From Streptomyces sp. STR69 (GTDB lineage Bacteria; Actinomycetota; Actinomycetes; Streptomycetales; Streptomycetaceae): DNA of 64,000 nt. Below, one piece after another: positions 34,604 through 43,132 of the stretch. The notes under the pieces were generated by a model. It did not search any database. It was not told the DNA's origin and saw nothing but the letters and a program-made list of their open reading frames with translations. The DNA is taken from contig NZ_JALJRY010000008.1 of NCBI RefSeq assembly GCF_024519455.1, positions 318,132 through 382,131 of the forward strand, in the 5' to 3' direction. A program made the position numbers and the translations under genes. How positions within the stretch are numbered: position 1 is the stretch's first letter; the number at the start of each line of letters is the position of its first letter.

Positions 34604-35578
34604 ATGGCAGCTGTGGTGGGTTTCGATGATCTGCGGCGACCGGCCGGGTACGCCCTCCTGACGCTGGCCGTCGCCGGCTGCTACTTCGCGGCGGGACGGC
34701 TCGGCCTGCTGCGCGAGCTAGTGGTCGAGGGCGCCGTGTTCACCCCGATCTACCCTCCCACCGGCGTGGCGGTGGCCGCCCTGCTGATCTTCGGGCTACG
34801 GGTCTGGCCCGGCATCGCCCTCGGCATCCTCTTCGTGATCATGTCCCTCACCTCGCTCCAGCCGACCGCGCTCGTCGTCATCGCAGGCAACACCCTGGCC
34901 CCCGTCTGCGCCTGCCTCATGCTGCGCCGGGTGGGCTTCCGCACCGACCTCGGCAGACTCCGCGACGGCCTCGCCCTGGTGTTCCTGGGTGCCCTGACCG
35001 CCATGCTGATCAGCGCGAGCTGCGGGGTCGTCCTGCTTCTCGTCACCGACGAGCTGGCCTCGCACTCCTTCTGGCCGGTCTGGCTGGGCTGGTGGGTGGG
35101 CGACGCGATGGGCGTGCTCATCGTCACCCCGCTCCTGCTCATGCTGCGCACGGTGCGTCTCCCGCTGGACCTGCACCGCTGGAAGGAGGCCCTGTTGCTG
35201 GCGGCCACCATCGCCGTCATCGTCCCCCTGGTCACCCACAGCCACGTCAGCCTGCTGTTCCTGGTCTACCCGCTGCTGATCTGGGCCGCGCTGCGGTTCC
35301 GGTTCGCGGGCAGCATGCTCTGCGCCCTGTTCGCCTCCGTCATGGCCACCATCGCGGCGACGCGGGAGTCGGGTCCCTTCGCCGACCTGACGCATGTCGA
35401 GGTGATGATGAAACTCCAGGCCTTCAACGGCACGATGACCCTCACCGCCCTGCTGCTCTCCTCCGTCATCACCGAACAGCGCAACACCAGAATCTCGGTG
35501 GAACAGGCCTGCCAGGAACTGGCCGAGGTCCTGGAACACCTCACCGCGGGCGACCCCCGCCAGGGCGGCCGGCCCTGA
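34604..35578 (+). CDS. MASE1-domain integral membrane sensor protein
   Basis: 324 residues, about eight to nine membrane helices making a MASE1 domain (VFTPIYPPTGVAVAALLIFG is the signature of its second helix region; VWLGWWVGDAMGVLIVTPLLL another). After the last helix there is only a short cytoplasmic tail with a coiled segment (RNTRISVEQACQELAEVLEHL) and no output domain. MASE1 normally feeds histidine kinases, cyclases or SpoIIE phosphatases; here it lies between two SpoIIE-type genes and could act in trans. Confidence 0.85.
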   Translation: MAAVVGFDDLRRPAGYALLTLAVAGCYFAAGRLGLLRELVVEGAVFTPIYPPTGVAVAALLIFGLRVWPGIALGILFVIMSLTSLQPTALVVIAGNTLAPVCACLMLRRVGFRTDLGRLRDGLALVFLGALTAMLISASCGVVLLLVTDELASHSFWPVWLGWWVGDAMGVLIVTPLLLMLRTVRLPLDLHRWKEALLLAATIAVIVPLVTHSHVSLLFLVYPLLIWAALRFRFAGSMLCALFASVMATIAATRESGPFADLTHVEVMMKLQAFNGTMTLTALLLSSVITEQRNTRISVEQACQELAEVLEHLTAGDPRQGGRP

Positions 35579-35591
35579 CCGGCCCGTTCCG

Positions 35592-36728
35592 TCAGCGAAG
35601 GCCCGCGTCGCCCCTGCGGCGCAGCACCAGCAGCGCGGTGTCGTCGCGGGGCATGCCCGCCGTATGGCGGCGCAGATCGCCGTAGACGGTGGCCGGTACG
35701 TCCTTCGGGAGGACATCGCCCCAGGCCGCGGCCCGCTCCTCAAGGGGGTAGAAGACCCCGGACGGATCGCGTGCCTCGGTGACGCCGTCCGTGCAGAGCA
35801 GGAGCGTGCCGTCGGCGGGGAAGGCGAACCACTCGACGGTACGGGGCTCGGGGGCCAGCGAGTCGAGGCCCAACGGCACGCAGGGCTCCTGCCGCAGCAC
35901 CGGATCGGCCCGTTCCTCGCGCAGCAGCAGCGGCGCCACATGACCGCAGTTGATCGCCTGGACCTCCTGCTCGCCGTCGACGCCCAGGACGATCGCCGTC
36001 ACGAACCGCTCCCGCTCACCGGTCTGTGCCGCGAAGGAGTTGTGCCGGAGCACCGCCTCCTCCAGGGCGTCCACCACGGCGGTGAGCGTGGGCTCGGCCA
36101 CGGCCGCCTCGCGGAAGGCGCTCAGTACGGCGAAGGCCGCGCTGATGGCCTGGAGGCCCTTGCCCTGGACGTCGGCGATGAAGACCCGGGTGCCGTACGG
36201 GGAGGCGACGACCTCGTAGACGTCACCGCCGACCCGGCTGTCCTCCTCCACCGGCCGGTACAGACCGTGGACCAGCAACTGGTCGGTCATCAGGGGGAAC
36301 GGGCGCAGGATCTGCCGCTGGAGAGCGGCAGCGGCGGAGCGCAGCCGGGCGATCTCGCCCTCCCAGCGGATCCGCTGCGCCGCCCGCGCCACGCTGAGGC
36401 CGTTGAACACCAGGGCGAAGGCGATGACCGCCGCGTCCGCCCCCACCGTGTGCAGCGGGCTGTCGAAGAGCGAGCCGACGATGACGATCGTCACCCACAC
36501 GGACGCCACTGTGGTCTGCCGCACGGTCCCGCGCCCCGCGATCAGCGCGGGCAGCACCACCAGAAAGGGGGCCGGCCGGGTGTCGCGGCCCAGCACGATA
36601 CCGGTCAGCGCGACCAGCGCGGTGACGCTGACCAGCCAGAACACCACCGCGGCCCAGCTGAGCGGAGGCGTGGACCGCTGTCCGGCGTCGGCCGTGGTGG
36701 AACCGGCCGGATCTCCAGAGATACGCAC
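35592..36728 (-). CDS. Membrane-bound PP2C-type phosphatase (SpoIIE domain)
   Basis: 378 residues from the GTG at 36728, preceded by GGGAGG; a GTG at 36827 would add 33 poorly conserved residues. Several membrane helices (about 20-115: WAAVVFWLVSVTALVALTGIVL, FLVVLPALIAGRG, VASVWVTIVIVGSLF, AAVIAFALVFNGLSV), a linker helix, then a SpoIIE phosphatase domain with GGDVYEV, IADVQGKG, INCGHVAPLLL, CTDGVTEARD and RDDTALLVL. Common multi-TM SpoIIE type in streptomycetes. Convergent with the MASE1 gene, 13 bp apart. Confidence 0.9.
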   Translation of the reverse strand: MRISGDPAGSTTADAGQRSTPPLSWAAVVFWLVSVTALVALTGIVLGRDTRPAPFLVVLPALIAGRGTVRQTTVASVWVTIVIVGSLFDSPLHTVGADAAVIAFALVFNGLSVARAAQRIRWEGEIARLRSAAAALQRQILRPFPLMTDQLLVHGLYRPVEEDSRVGGDVYEVVASPYGTRVFIADVQGKGLQAISAAFAVLSAFREAAVAEPTLTAVVDALEEAVLRHNSFAAQTGERERFVTAIVLGVDGEQEVQAINCGHVAPLLLREERADPVLRQEPCVPLGLDSLAPEPRTVEWFAFPADGTLLLCTDGVTEARDPSGVFYPLEERAAAWGDVLPKDVPATVYGDLRRHTAGMPRDDTALLVLRRRGDAGLR

Positions 36729-36915
36729 CGGCCCTCCCACTGCCTGCGGTCGTCGGCCAACCGTCGGGAACAGTTCCCACTCTTCAATATCAGCCTCATG
36801 TGTACCGTCCGCGAGCCGCAACACCACTCCGGCCCGGCCCGGGACGCACCTGACCCGTCAGGGGGGCTAGATTCCGATATGTGTGTTCGTCCAAGGGTGG
36901 GGGAGTGGGGAGAGC

Positions 36916-37644
36916 GTGTTCATCTGGCGCACACTGCGGGGTGAATGGCAGGGCATCGTCGTCGATCCCGTACGACAACTGCTGCGGCGCGGACTGCCGG
37001 GTATGTCCCTGGCGTTCGTCGCCGCCTTCGGCGTCATCTTCTTCCACGCGCTGGCGCAGCGTCCGGGCGGCGCGGCGATCGTCCGGGACCTCGGCGGCGT
37101 CCAGGGCGACCTGCCGCTGTGGCTCGCACTGCTGCGCACCCCCATATCGCTGTACGTGCCGGCCCTCGACCTGCCCGTGTGGGCCGGCATCACCCAGCTG
37201 TTCCTGGCGTTCGCGCTGGCCGAACTGGCACTGGGCCGGGCCCGCACCCTGGTCGTCGCCTACGCGACCACGCTGGCCGGCACCCTCACCGTGCGGGTCA
37301 TGCTCCTGATCGGGCCCGGCTGCGGAGGCATCGGGCTGCGGCCCGAGATCGGGCACGTCCTCGACACCGGGCCGTCCGCAGCGGTCGTAGGACTCTTCAC
37401 CTATCTCGCCGTCGTCCGCCGCGCCCCCGTCGTGTTCGTCCTCACCGGCGGGTCCATGGTGTGGGAGTCGATCGTGAAGCCCAACCTGGCGGGTCGCGAG
37501 CACCTGGTGGCGGTGGGCACCGCCATCGTCCTCGGCCTGGTCCACGAACTGCGCCACAGGCGCCCGACCGCCGCCACCCTGCTCCCGCACTTCAAAGCGG
37601 ACCGGCCGGTCAGGCCTGAGGCACGCTGCCCATCTCCGCACTGA
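36916..37644 (+). CDS. Rhomboid-like membrane protein
   Basis: 242 residues from the GTG at 36916, with GGGGGAG ten bases upstream; a GTG at 36883 is possible. About six membrane helices. The segment DTGPSAAVVGLF (S154) and the later REHLVAVGTAIVLGLV (H196) sit where the Ser of GxSG and the His of rhomboid intramembrane proteases are found, so it is called rhomboid-like; the GPSA elbow departs from GxSG, and activity is uncertain. The last 35 bp overlap the TerD gene tail to tail. Confidence 0.6.
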   Translation: MFIWRTLRGEWQGIVVDPVRQLLRRGLPGMSLAFVAAFGVIFFHALAQRPGGAAIVRDLGGVQGDLPLWLALLRTPISLYVPALDLPVWAGITQLFLAFALAELALGRARTLVVAYATTLAGTLTVRVMLLIGPGCGGIGLRPEIGHVLDTGPSAAVVGLFTYLAVVRRAPVVFVLTGGSMVWESIVKPNLAGREHLVAVGTAIVLGLVHELRHRRPTAATLLPHFKADRPVRPEARCPSPH

Positions 37645-38143
37645 AGCCGAGCGGCTCGCTGTCGAACCCGCGCACCATCGGGCGGAACTCCCAGTCTCCG
37701 GAGGCGTCCTTGGTGAACTCCCCGACGGTCGCCGCGGTGGACCCGCCCACCCCGGCGAAGTCGTCCGACAGCAGCTCCTTGTACCCCTCCACGACCAGGG
37801 CCCTGGCGTGCGACAGATCGCCGAAGGTCCGCGTCCCGCCGTTCTGGTGGATCGCCACCCCCACGACCACCCGCCCGAAGGACGTGGCGAGCCGGTCGAG
37901 TTCGAGGACCATCACCTCCATGTAGCCGTACCCCTGGCCGCTCTCGCTGTGCCGGCTCATGTTGATCGTGCCGTCCGGCGAACGGCTCTCGGAGTTGACG
38001 ACGTACACCGGGCGTCCGTGCGGTGCGTCGGCAGAGTAGGTCGCCGCGACGATGTCCAGGTGGCGCGGCTGCTCTCCCCAGGGACTCGGATCCCAGCGGA
38101 GTCGTACTTCGACCTTCCCCACGATCTTGCTGACACTGCTCAC
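37610..38143 (-). CDS. TerD-family protein
   Basis: 177 residues from the GTG at 38143 (GGGAG nine bases upstream); the frame is open further without a better site. TerD fold features: VRLRWDPSPWG, LDIVAATYSADAP, DGTINMSRHSESGQGYGYMEVMVLELDRLATSFGRVVVGVAIHQNGGTRTFGDL split over several strands. TerD proteins bind Ca2+ through acidic loops and are widespread in Streptomyces, linked to stress response and development rather than tellurite resistance alone. No other ter genes nearby. Confidence 0.87.
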   Translation of the reverse strand: MSSVSKIVGKVEVRLRWDPSPWGEQPRHLDIVAATYSADAPHGRPVYVVNSESRSPDGTINMSRHSESGQGYGYMEVMVLELDRLATSFGRVVVGVAIHQNGGTRTFGDLSHARALVVEGYKELLSDDFAGVGGSTAATVGEFTKDASGDWEFRPMVRGFDSEPLGFSAEMGSVPQA

Positions 38144-38250
38144 TGATTGCCGCTCCCGAATCGGGCCATCACGGGACGTTTCCCGCATGGTCAAGTATCG
38201 CTCTTCGACGGCCTGTTGATGCCCACCGAACGGACCTGTCATGCCCGGGG

Positions 38251-39351
38251 TCAGGCGCTCCGGATCGCGTCCACCAGTCCGGCGACGAGGTGCGCCCGTT
38301 CGGCCATCGACGCGACGAGCAGATACTCGTGGTCGGCGTGCGCCCCGCCGCCGACCGCGCCCAGGCCGTCGAGCGTCGGTACCCCCAGCGCGGCCGTGAA
38401 GTTGCCGTCGCTGCCACCGCCGACCGCCCTGCCTTGGAGACCGGGGAGCAGCCGTTGTGCCACCGCGAGCAGCCCGGCCGCCGCCGACTCGGGCATCGGC
38501 GGCCGGCCGACACTTCCTCGTACGGTGATCACGGCCTCGTCGAGATTCGGGGCGAGGGCGGCGAACGCGGACTCGATCCGCTGCGTCTCCTCGGCCGACT
38601 CGACGCGGACGTCCACGACGACGGTCGCCGCCGCCGGTACGACATTGTCCAGCGTGCCCGCCGACGCCACGGTCGGGGTGACCGTCGTGCCGACCTCGGG
38701 CCGCCCCAACGCCGCGATGGCCAGCACCTGGTGGGCCGCCTCGACCAGCGCGTTCACCCCGGCGGCGGGCTCAAGACCCGCGTGCGAGGCCCGGCCCGCG
38801 ACGGAGACCTCGAACGTGCCACAGCCCTTGCGGCCGGTCTTCACACCGCCACCGTCGGCGGCCCCCTCGACCACCAGTACGGCACCGCAGGCGAGGGCGC
38901 GTTCCTCGATGAGGGCCCGGGAGGAGTGGGAGCCGACCTCTTCGTCGGCGGTCACCAGGATCTCGACGCCCGACCGGTCGTCGAGCGAGGCCAGCCCGTG
39001 GATCGCCTGCACCAGACCGCCGAGCATGTCGAAGACACCGGGGCCGGTCGCCCGGCCGTCCTCGACCAGGAAGGGGCGGCGCGCGAGGGTGCCCAGCGGG
39101 AACACCGTGTCGTGGTGACCGAGGATCAGCACGCGGGGTGTACCGCCACCGGTCCAGTGGACGTGCGGTCCGCCTTCACTGTCGACGAGTACGGCCCGGC
39201 CACCGAGCCGCGCCTCGACGACGGCGGCCACGGTCTCGGCCGATTTCCGCAGGGCGTCCAGGTCACGGGAGGGGGACTCGACCTCGACGAGGGTCCGGAG
39301 GTCTTCGATCATCGCGTCGACACTCACGCCGACCGTCTCGCTTGTGGTCAC
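38251..39351 (-). CDS. M20-family metallopeptidase (carboxypeptidase G2-like)
   Basis: 366 residues from the GTG at 39351; GTG 39327 is another option. Complete two-metal site: GHHDTVFPLG, bridging Asp in GPGVFDMLGG, catalytic Glu pair in VTADEEVGS, SHAGLEP in the lid domain, and a C-terminal HADHEYLL. Resembles glutamate carboxypeptidase/CPG2 enzymes that remove a C-terminal amino acid or deacylate an amino acid. Cytoplasmic. It is a useful contrast to the degenerate M20 protein at 9618. Confidence 0.9.
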   Translation of the reverse strand: MTTSETVGVSVDAMIEDLRTLVEVESPSRDLDALRKSAETVAAVVEARLGGRAVLVDSEGGPHVHWTGGGTPRVLILGHHDTVFPLGTLARRPFLVEDGRATGPGVFDMLGGLVQAIHGLASLDDRSGVEILVTADEEVGSHSSRALIEERALACGAVLVVEGAADGGGVKTGRKGCGTFEVSVAGRASHAGLEPAAGVNALVEAAHQVLAIAALGRPEVGTTVTPTVASAGTLDNVVPAAATVVVDVRVESAEETQRIESAFAALAPNLDEAVITVRGSVGRPPMPESAAAGLLAVAQRLLPGLQGRAVGGGSDGNFTAALGVPTLDGLGAVGGGAHADHEYLLVASMAERAHLVAGLVDAIRSA

Positions 39352-39395
39352 AGGGGGAAGCGTACGTGGGCCCCGTCTCCCACCCGAGCGACGAA

Positions 39396-39430
39396 GGGCC
39401 GGCCCGACGGCGAACGCGTCGAACCGGCCC
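39396..39430 (-). terminator. Probable terminator after argG
   Basis: Imperfect inverted repeat with outer arms GGGCCGG/CCGGCCC and an inner GACG/CGTC, 28 bp beyond the argG stop on the minus strand. Confidence 0.5.
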
Positions 39431-39457
39431 AACGGCGGTGCTGATCCAAGGAGTTGG

Positions 39458-40903
39458 TCAGTCCGTGCCGGACTCCATCGCGGCGCGGTCCAGGAGTGCT
39501 TCGTCCTCGGAGACCTCACCACGGGAGGCGATGGCCTCGGCGCCGCCCTCCGGCATGCTGCCGATGAGGCCGGTCGCGGCGGCCTGCGCGGCGCCGATCG
39601 CCGTGTTGCCGCTGCCGATCAGACCGAGCACGGCGTACTGCTCCAGCTTGGCGCGGGAGTCGGCGATGTCCAGGTTGCGCATGGTGAGCTGGCCGATCCG
39701 GTCCACCGGGCCGAACGCCGAGTCCTCGGTGCGCTCCATGGACAGCTTGTCCGGGTGGTAGCTGAACGCCGGGCCCGCGGTGTCGAGCAGCGAGTAGTCC
39801 TCGCCGCGCCGCAGCCGCAGGGTGACCTCGCCGGTGATCGCCGAGCCGACCCAGCGCTGCAGGGACTCCCGGACCATCAGGGCCTGCGGGTCCAGCCAGC
39901 GGCCCTCGTACATCAGCCGGCCCAGCCGCCGGCCCTCGTTGTGGTACTGGGCGACGGTGTCCTCGTTGTGGATCGCGTTCACGAGCCGCTCGTAGGCCGC
40001 GTGCAGCAGGGCCATGCCGGGCGCCTCGTAGATACCGCGGCTCTTCGCCTCGATGATCCGGTTCTCGATCTGGTCGGACATGCCCAGGCCGTGCCGGCCG
40101 CCGATGGCGTTGGCCTCCATCACCAGGTCGACGGGGGAGGAGAACTCCTTGCCGTTGATCGTCACCGGGCGGCCCTGGTCGAAGCCGATCGTCACGTCCT
40201 CGGTGACGATCTCGACCGACGGGTCCCAGAAGCGGACGCCCATGATCGGCTCCACGGTCTCCACGCCCGTGTCCAGGTGCTCCAGCGTCTTGGCCTCGTG
40301 GGTGGCACCCCAGATGTTGGCGTCGGTGGAGTACGCCTTCTCCGTGCTGTCGCGGTAGGGCAGCTCGTGCGCGAGCAGCCACTCCGACATCTCCTTGCGA
40401 CCGCCGAGCTCGGTCACGAAGTCCGCGTCCAGCCAGGGCTTGTAGATCCGCAGATGCGGGTTGGCGAGCAGGCCGTAGCGGTAGAACCGCTCGATGTCGT
40501 TGCCCTTGAAGGTCGAGCCGTCGCCCCAGATCTGGACGTCGTCCTCCAGCATCGCCCGGACCAGCAGCGTGCCGGTGACGGCACGGCCCAGCGGGGTGGT
40601 GTTGAAATAGGCACGCCCGCCGGAGCGGATGTGGAACGCCCCGCAGGTCAGCGCGGCCAGGCCTTCCTCGACCAGCGCCGCACGGCAGTCGACGAGACGC
40701 GCGATCTCGGCGCCGTAGGCCTGTGCGCGGCCGGGCACCGAGGCGATGTCGGGCTCGTCGTACTGGCCGATGTCGGCGGTGTAGGTGCAGGGGACGGCAC
40801 CCTTGTCGCGCATCCAGGCGACCGCGACCGAGGTGTCGAGTCCGCCCGAGAAGGCGATGCCGACGCGCTCGCCGGTGGGGAGGGAGGTGAGGACCTTAGA
40901 CAT
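39458..40903 (-). CDS. argG: Argininosuccinate synthase
   Basis: 481 residues from the ATG at 40903. ATP-binding P-loop AFSGGLDTSVAVAW near residue 19; further conserved blocks YTADIGQYDEPD, GNDIERFYRYG, STDANIWGATHEA and ANAIGGRHGLGMSDQIENR. The length and sequence belong to the longer E. coli-type ArgG class, not the ~400-residue class usual in the actinobacterial arg cluster. Condenses citrulline and aspartate with ATP in arginine synthesis. It stands alone, away from other arg genes, with its own ARG-box promoter. Confidence 0.95.
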   Translation of the reverse strand: MSKVLTSLPTGERVGIAFSGGLDTSVAVAWMRDKGAVPCTYTADIGQYDEPDIASVPGRAQAYGAEIARLVDCRAALVEEGLAALTCGAFHIRSGGRAYFNTTPLGRAVTGTLLVRAMLEDDVQIWGDGSTFKGNDIERFYRYGLLANPHLRIYKPWLDADFVTELGGRKEMSEWLLAHELPYRDSTEKAYSTDANIWGATHEAKTLEHLDTGVETVEPIMGVRFWDPSVEIVTEDVTIGFDQGRPVTINGKEFSSPVDLVMEANAIGGRHGLGMSDQIENRIIEAKSRGIYEAPGMALLHAAYERLVNAIHNEDTVAQYHNEGRRLGRLMYEGRWLDPQALMVRESLQRWVGSAITGEVTLRLRRGEDYSLLDTAGPAFSYHPDKLSMERTEDSAFGPVDRIGQLTMRNLDIADSRAKLEQYAVLGLIGSGNTAIGAAQAAATGLIGSMPEGGAEAIASRGEVSEDEALLDRAAMESGTD

Positions 40904-40909
40904 AGGAAG

Positions 40910-40938
40910 ATTATGCACGCTCGCGCATGGTCATGCAA
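40910..40938 (-). promoter_or_regulatory. argG promoter: consensus -35/-10, leaderless start, ARG box over the -35
   Basis: On the minus strand: TTGCAT (40938-40933), 17-bp spacer, CATAAT (40915-40910), then six bases and the ATG at 40903. The transcription start would therefore be the A of the start codon, and there is no Shine-Dalgarno sequence. TGCAT-GACC-ATGCG (40937-40924) fits the TGAAT-N4-ATTCA layout of ARG boxes and covers the -35, where ArgR would block polymerase. Confidence 0.7.
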
Positions 40939-40957
40939 AGTCCCTCTCCTGGAGCAG

Positions 40958-40998
40958 TTCTGCCGGGCACCCCGGAAGAGGTGGGGTGCCCGGCGGAA
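40958..40998 (-). terminator. Terminator after the sugar ABC operon
   Basis: 16-bp arms pairing at 15 positions (core GCCGGGCACCCC / GGGGTGCCCGGC) with a 9-nt loop, 18 bp beyond the binding-protein stop on the minus strand. Confidence 0.8.
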
Positions 40999-41016
40999 CC
41001 TGTGGTCGCGGACCGG

Positions 41017-42018
41017 TCAGCAGCCCGCCTTGTAGAAGTACTTGCTGATCTCGGGCTGGTCCATGTTCGCCTTGGTGATGGCGACCATGTTGGTGCCGAT
41101 CGACTTCTGGACCGACTTGCCCTCGAAGGCCGCGGCGAGCTGGTCGACGGCCTCCTTGCCGATCGCCGCCGGGTCCTGCGCGACGAGTACCTGGAGGGTC
41201 CCCGCCTTGAGGGAGGCGACCTCGTCCGGCTCGGCGTCGAACGCGGCGACCTTCACCGTGCCCTCCTTGCCCGCCTGCTTGAGACCGGTGGCTATGCCGG
41301 TACCGGTGTTGGTGTTGCCCGCGAAGACACCGCCGAGGTCGGGGTGGGCCGCCAGCGTCGACTGGATCTGGGAGGCCGCGGTGGCCGGCAGGTCGTTGTC
41401 GTAGAGCGTGGGCAGCATCTTGATGTTCGGGTACTTCTTCATCTCCTCGGTGAAGCCCTTGATGCGGGCGTCGGTGGTGGAGACACCGGGCTTGACGCTG
41501 ATGACGATCGCCGAGCCCTTCTCGTTCATCAGCTTGGCGAGCGCGTCGGCCGCCACCCGGCCGCCCTTCTCGTTGTCGGACGAGATCCGGGTGATGCCGA
41601 TGGAGGAGTCGGTGACCGTGGTGTCGACGAGGGCGACCTTCGTCCCGGCCGACTGGATCTGCTTGAGCGACGGGGTGAGCGCGCTGACGTCGACCGGCGA
41701 GATCAGCAGCCCGTCGGGGCGGGACGCCGCCACCGAGTCGAGGAGGGGCCGCTGCACCGACACGTCCCACTGCGCGGAACCGTCCGCCGAGAAGTCCATG
41801 CCCTTGGCCTTGGCCTCGGTCTGTGCCGCGCAGGTCATGGTGATGTAGAAGGGGTCGCTCTTCACGCCGGTGATCAGCCGGACCTTCTTGCCGGAGGCGC
41901 CTCCCTTCGACCCCGAACCACCACTGTCGCTCGACGAACTGCAGGCGGCGGCGCCGGTCAGGACCAGCACGGTGCCCGCGGCGACCAGTGCTTTGCGCGT
42001 GATGCGAATGCTCGACAT
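41017..42018 (-). CDS. Sugar ABC transporter substrate-binding lipoprotein (ribose type)
   Basis: 333 residues from the ATG at 42018 with GGAGGACAG upstream. Signal peptide with lipobox LTGAAAC, then a Ser/Gly linker and a periplasmic-binding-protein-like domain of the RbsB class (KSDPFYITMTCAAQTEAKAKG, LISPVDVSALTPSLKQIQSAG, VFAGNTNTGTGIATGLKQAG, AAFDAEPDEVASLKAG). Exact sugar not readable. Third gene of an ATPase-permease-binding protein operon. Confidence 0.92.
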   Translation of the reverse strand: MSSIRITRKALVAAGTVLVLTGAAACSSSSDSGGSGSKGGASGKKVRLITGVKSDPFYITMTCAAQTEAKAKGMDFSADGSAQWDVSVQRPLLDSVAASRPDGLLISPVDVSALTPSLKQIQSAGTKVALVDTTVTDSSIGITRISSDNEKGGRVAADALAKLMNEKGSAIVISVKPGVSTTDARIKGFTEEMKKYPNIKMLPTLYDNDLPATAASQIQSTLAAHPDLGGVFAGNTNTGTGIATGLKQAGKEGTVKVAAFDAEPDEVASLKAGTLQVLVAQDPAAIGKEAVDQLAAAFEGKSVQKSIGTNMVAITKANMDQPEISKYFYKAGC

Positions 42019-42070
42019 AAGGCTGTCCTCCAGGGTCATACGAGGGTGGGGGCGAAGGTCGGGGAGGGGG

Positions 42071-43132
42071 TCATGCGCGCTCTCGGGTCTTCCTGCGCAT
42101 CTGGTCGATGTAGACGGCCGCGACCAGGACGACACCGACGGCGACGTCCTGCCAGTACTGCTGCACGCCGATGACGATCAGCCCGGTCGTCAGCACGGCG
42201 GGGATGAACACACCGATCACCGTGCCGAGCACGGAGCCCCGCCCGCCGAACAGGCTGGTCCCGCCCAGGACCACCGCGGTGATCACCTTCAGGTTGTCGG
42301 TGGAGTGCCCGGCGATGGACGTCGTCCCGTACGAGGCCAGCCACATCACCGCGCCCAGACCGGCCAGCAGCCCCATCAGGCCGTACACCATGATCAGATG
42401 GCGGCCCACCGGGATGCCCGCGCGCCGGACGGCGGTCGGGTTGGAGCCGATCGCCAGGGTGTGGCTGCCGAACCTCGTGGCGCCGAGCACCGCGCCGAAC
42501 AGGGCGGTGACCACCGCGGCCAGGATCACCATCCAGGGGATGCCGGCCAACTTGCCGAAACCCAGGCTGTTCTGGAGGTGGGTGGCGGCGGCACCCGCCG
42601 GGTCCTGGCCGCCGGTGGCGAGTTCGGCGATGCCCAGCGCCGCACCGAGTCCGCCCAGTGTCACGATCAGCGGCGGCACCTTCCCGGTCGCCACCACCGC
42701 TCCCTGCAACGCGCCCCAACCGGCGCCCACCGCAAGGGCGATGACGACACAGACGGCGACCGTGCCCCAACTGGAGGCGGGTCCGCCGTGATGGATGTTG
42801 TACTCGCCCGCCGCGACCGCCGCCAGCACCAGCACCGAGCCGATCGACAGGTCGATGCCCGCGGTGATGATCACGAACGTCATACCGACACCGAGCACCA
42901 GATAGATGGCCGCGTTCACGGCGATCTGCGTGAGGTCGTACTGGGTGAAGAACTTGCCCGGCGCCGCGATGGTGAAGAACGCGACCAGCGCGACGAGGAT
43001 CACGAAGGTCCACAACTCGCTGATGCCGGCGGCCCGTCGCAGCCACGGGGGTATCGCGAGGCGTCCGCCGCCGGCCGGCGCCGGGTCCTGCACCGGGGCG
43101 GCCGGTTTGATGTCCTGGCTGTTGGCGCTCAT
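42071..43132 (-). CDS. Sugar ABC transporter permease (RbsC type)
   Basis: 353 residues with about ten membrane segments. The BPD_transp_2 signature is clear: LGVGMTFVIITAGIDLSIGSVLVLAAVA near the N-terminal third and VVLGGTSLFGGRGSVLGTVIGV near the C-terminus, each split here across helices. ATG overlaps the ATPase stop (ATGA), so the two are coupled. Forms the membrane channel of the importer. Confidence 0.93.
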   Translation of the reverse strand: MSANSQDIKPAAPVQDPAPAGGGRLAIPPWLRRAAGISELWTFVILVALVAFFTIAAPGKFFTQYDLTQIAVNAAIYLVLGVGMTFVIITAGIDLSIGSVLVLAAVAAGEYNIHHGGPASSWGTVAVCVVIALAVGAGWGALQGAVVATGKVPPLIVTLGGLGAALGIAELATGGQDPAGAAATHLQNSLGFGKLAGIPWMVILAAVVTALFGAVLGATRFGSHTLAIGSNPTAVRRAGIPVGRHLIMVYGLMGLLAGLGAVMWLASYGTTSIAGHSTDNLKVITAVVLGGTSLFGGRGSVLGTVIGVFIPAVLTTGLIVIGVQQYWQDVAVGVVLVAAVYIDQMRRKTRERA

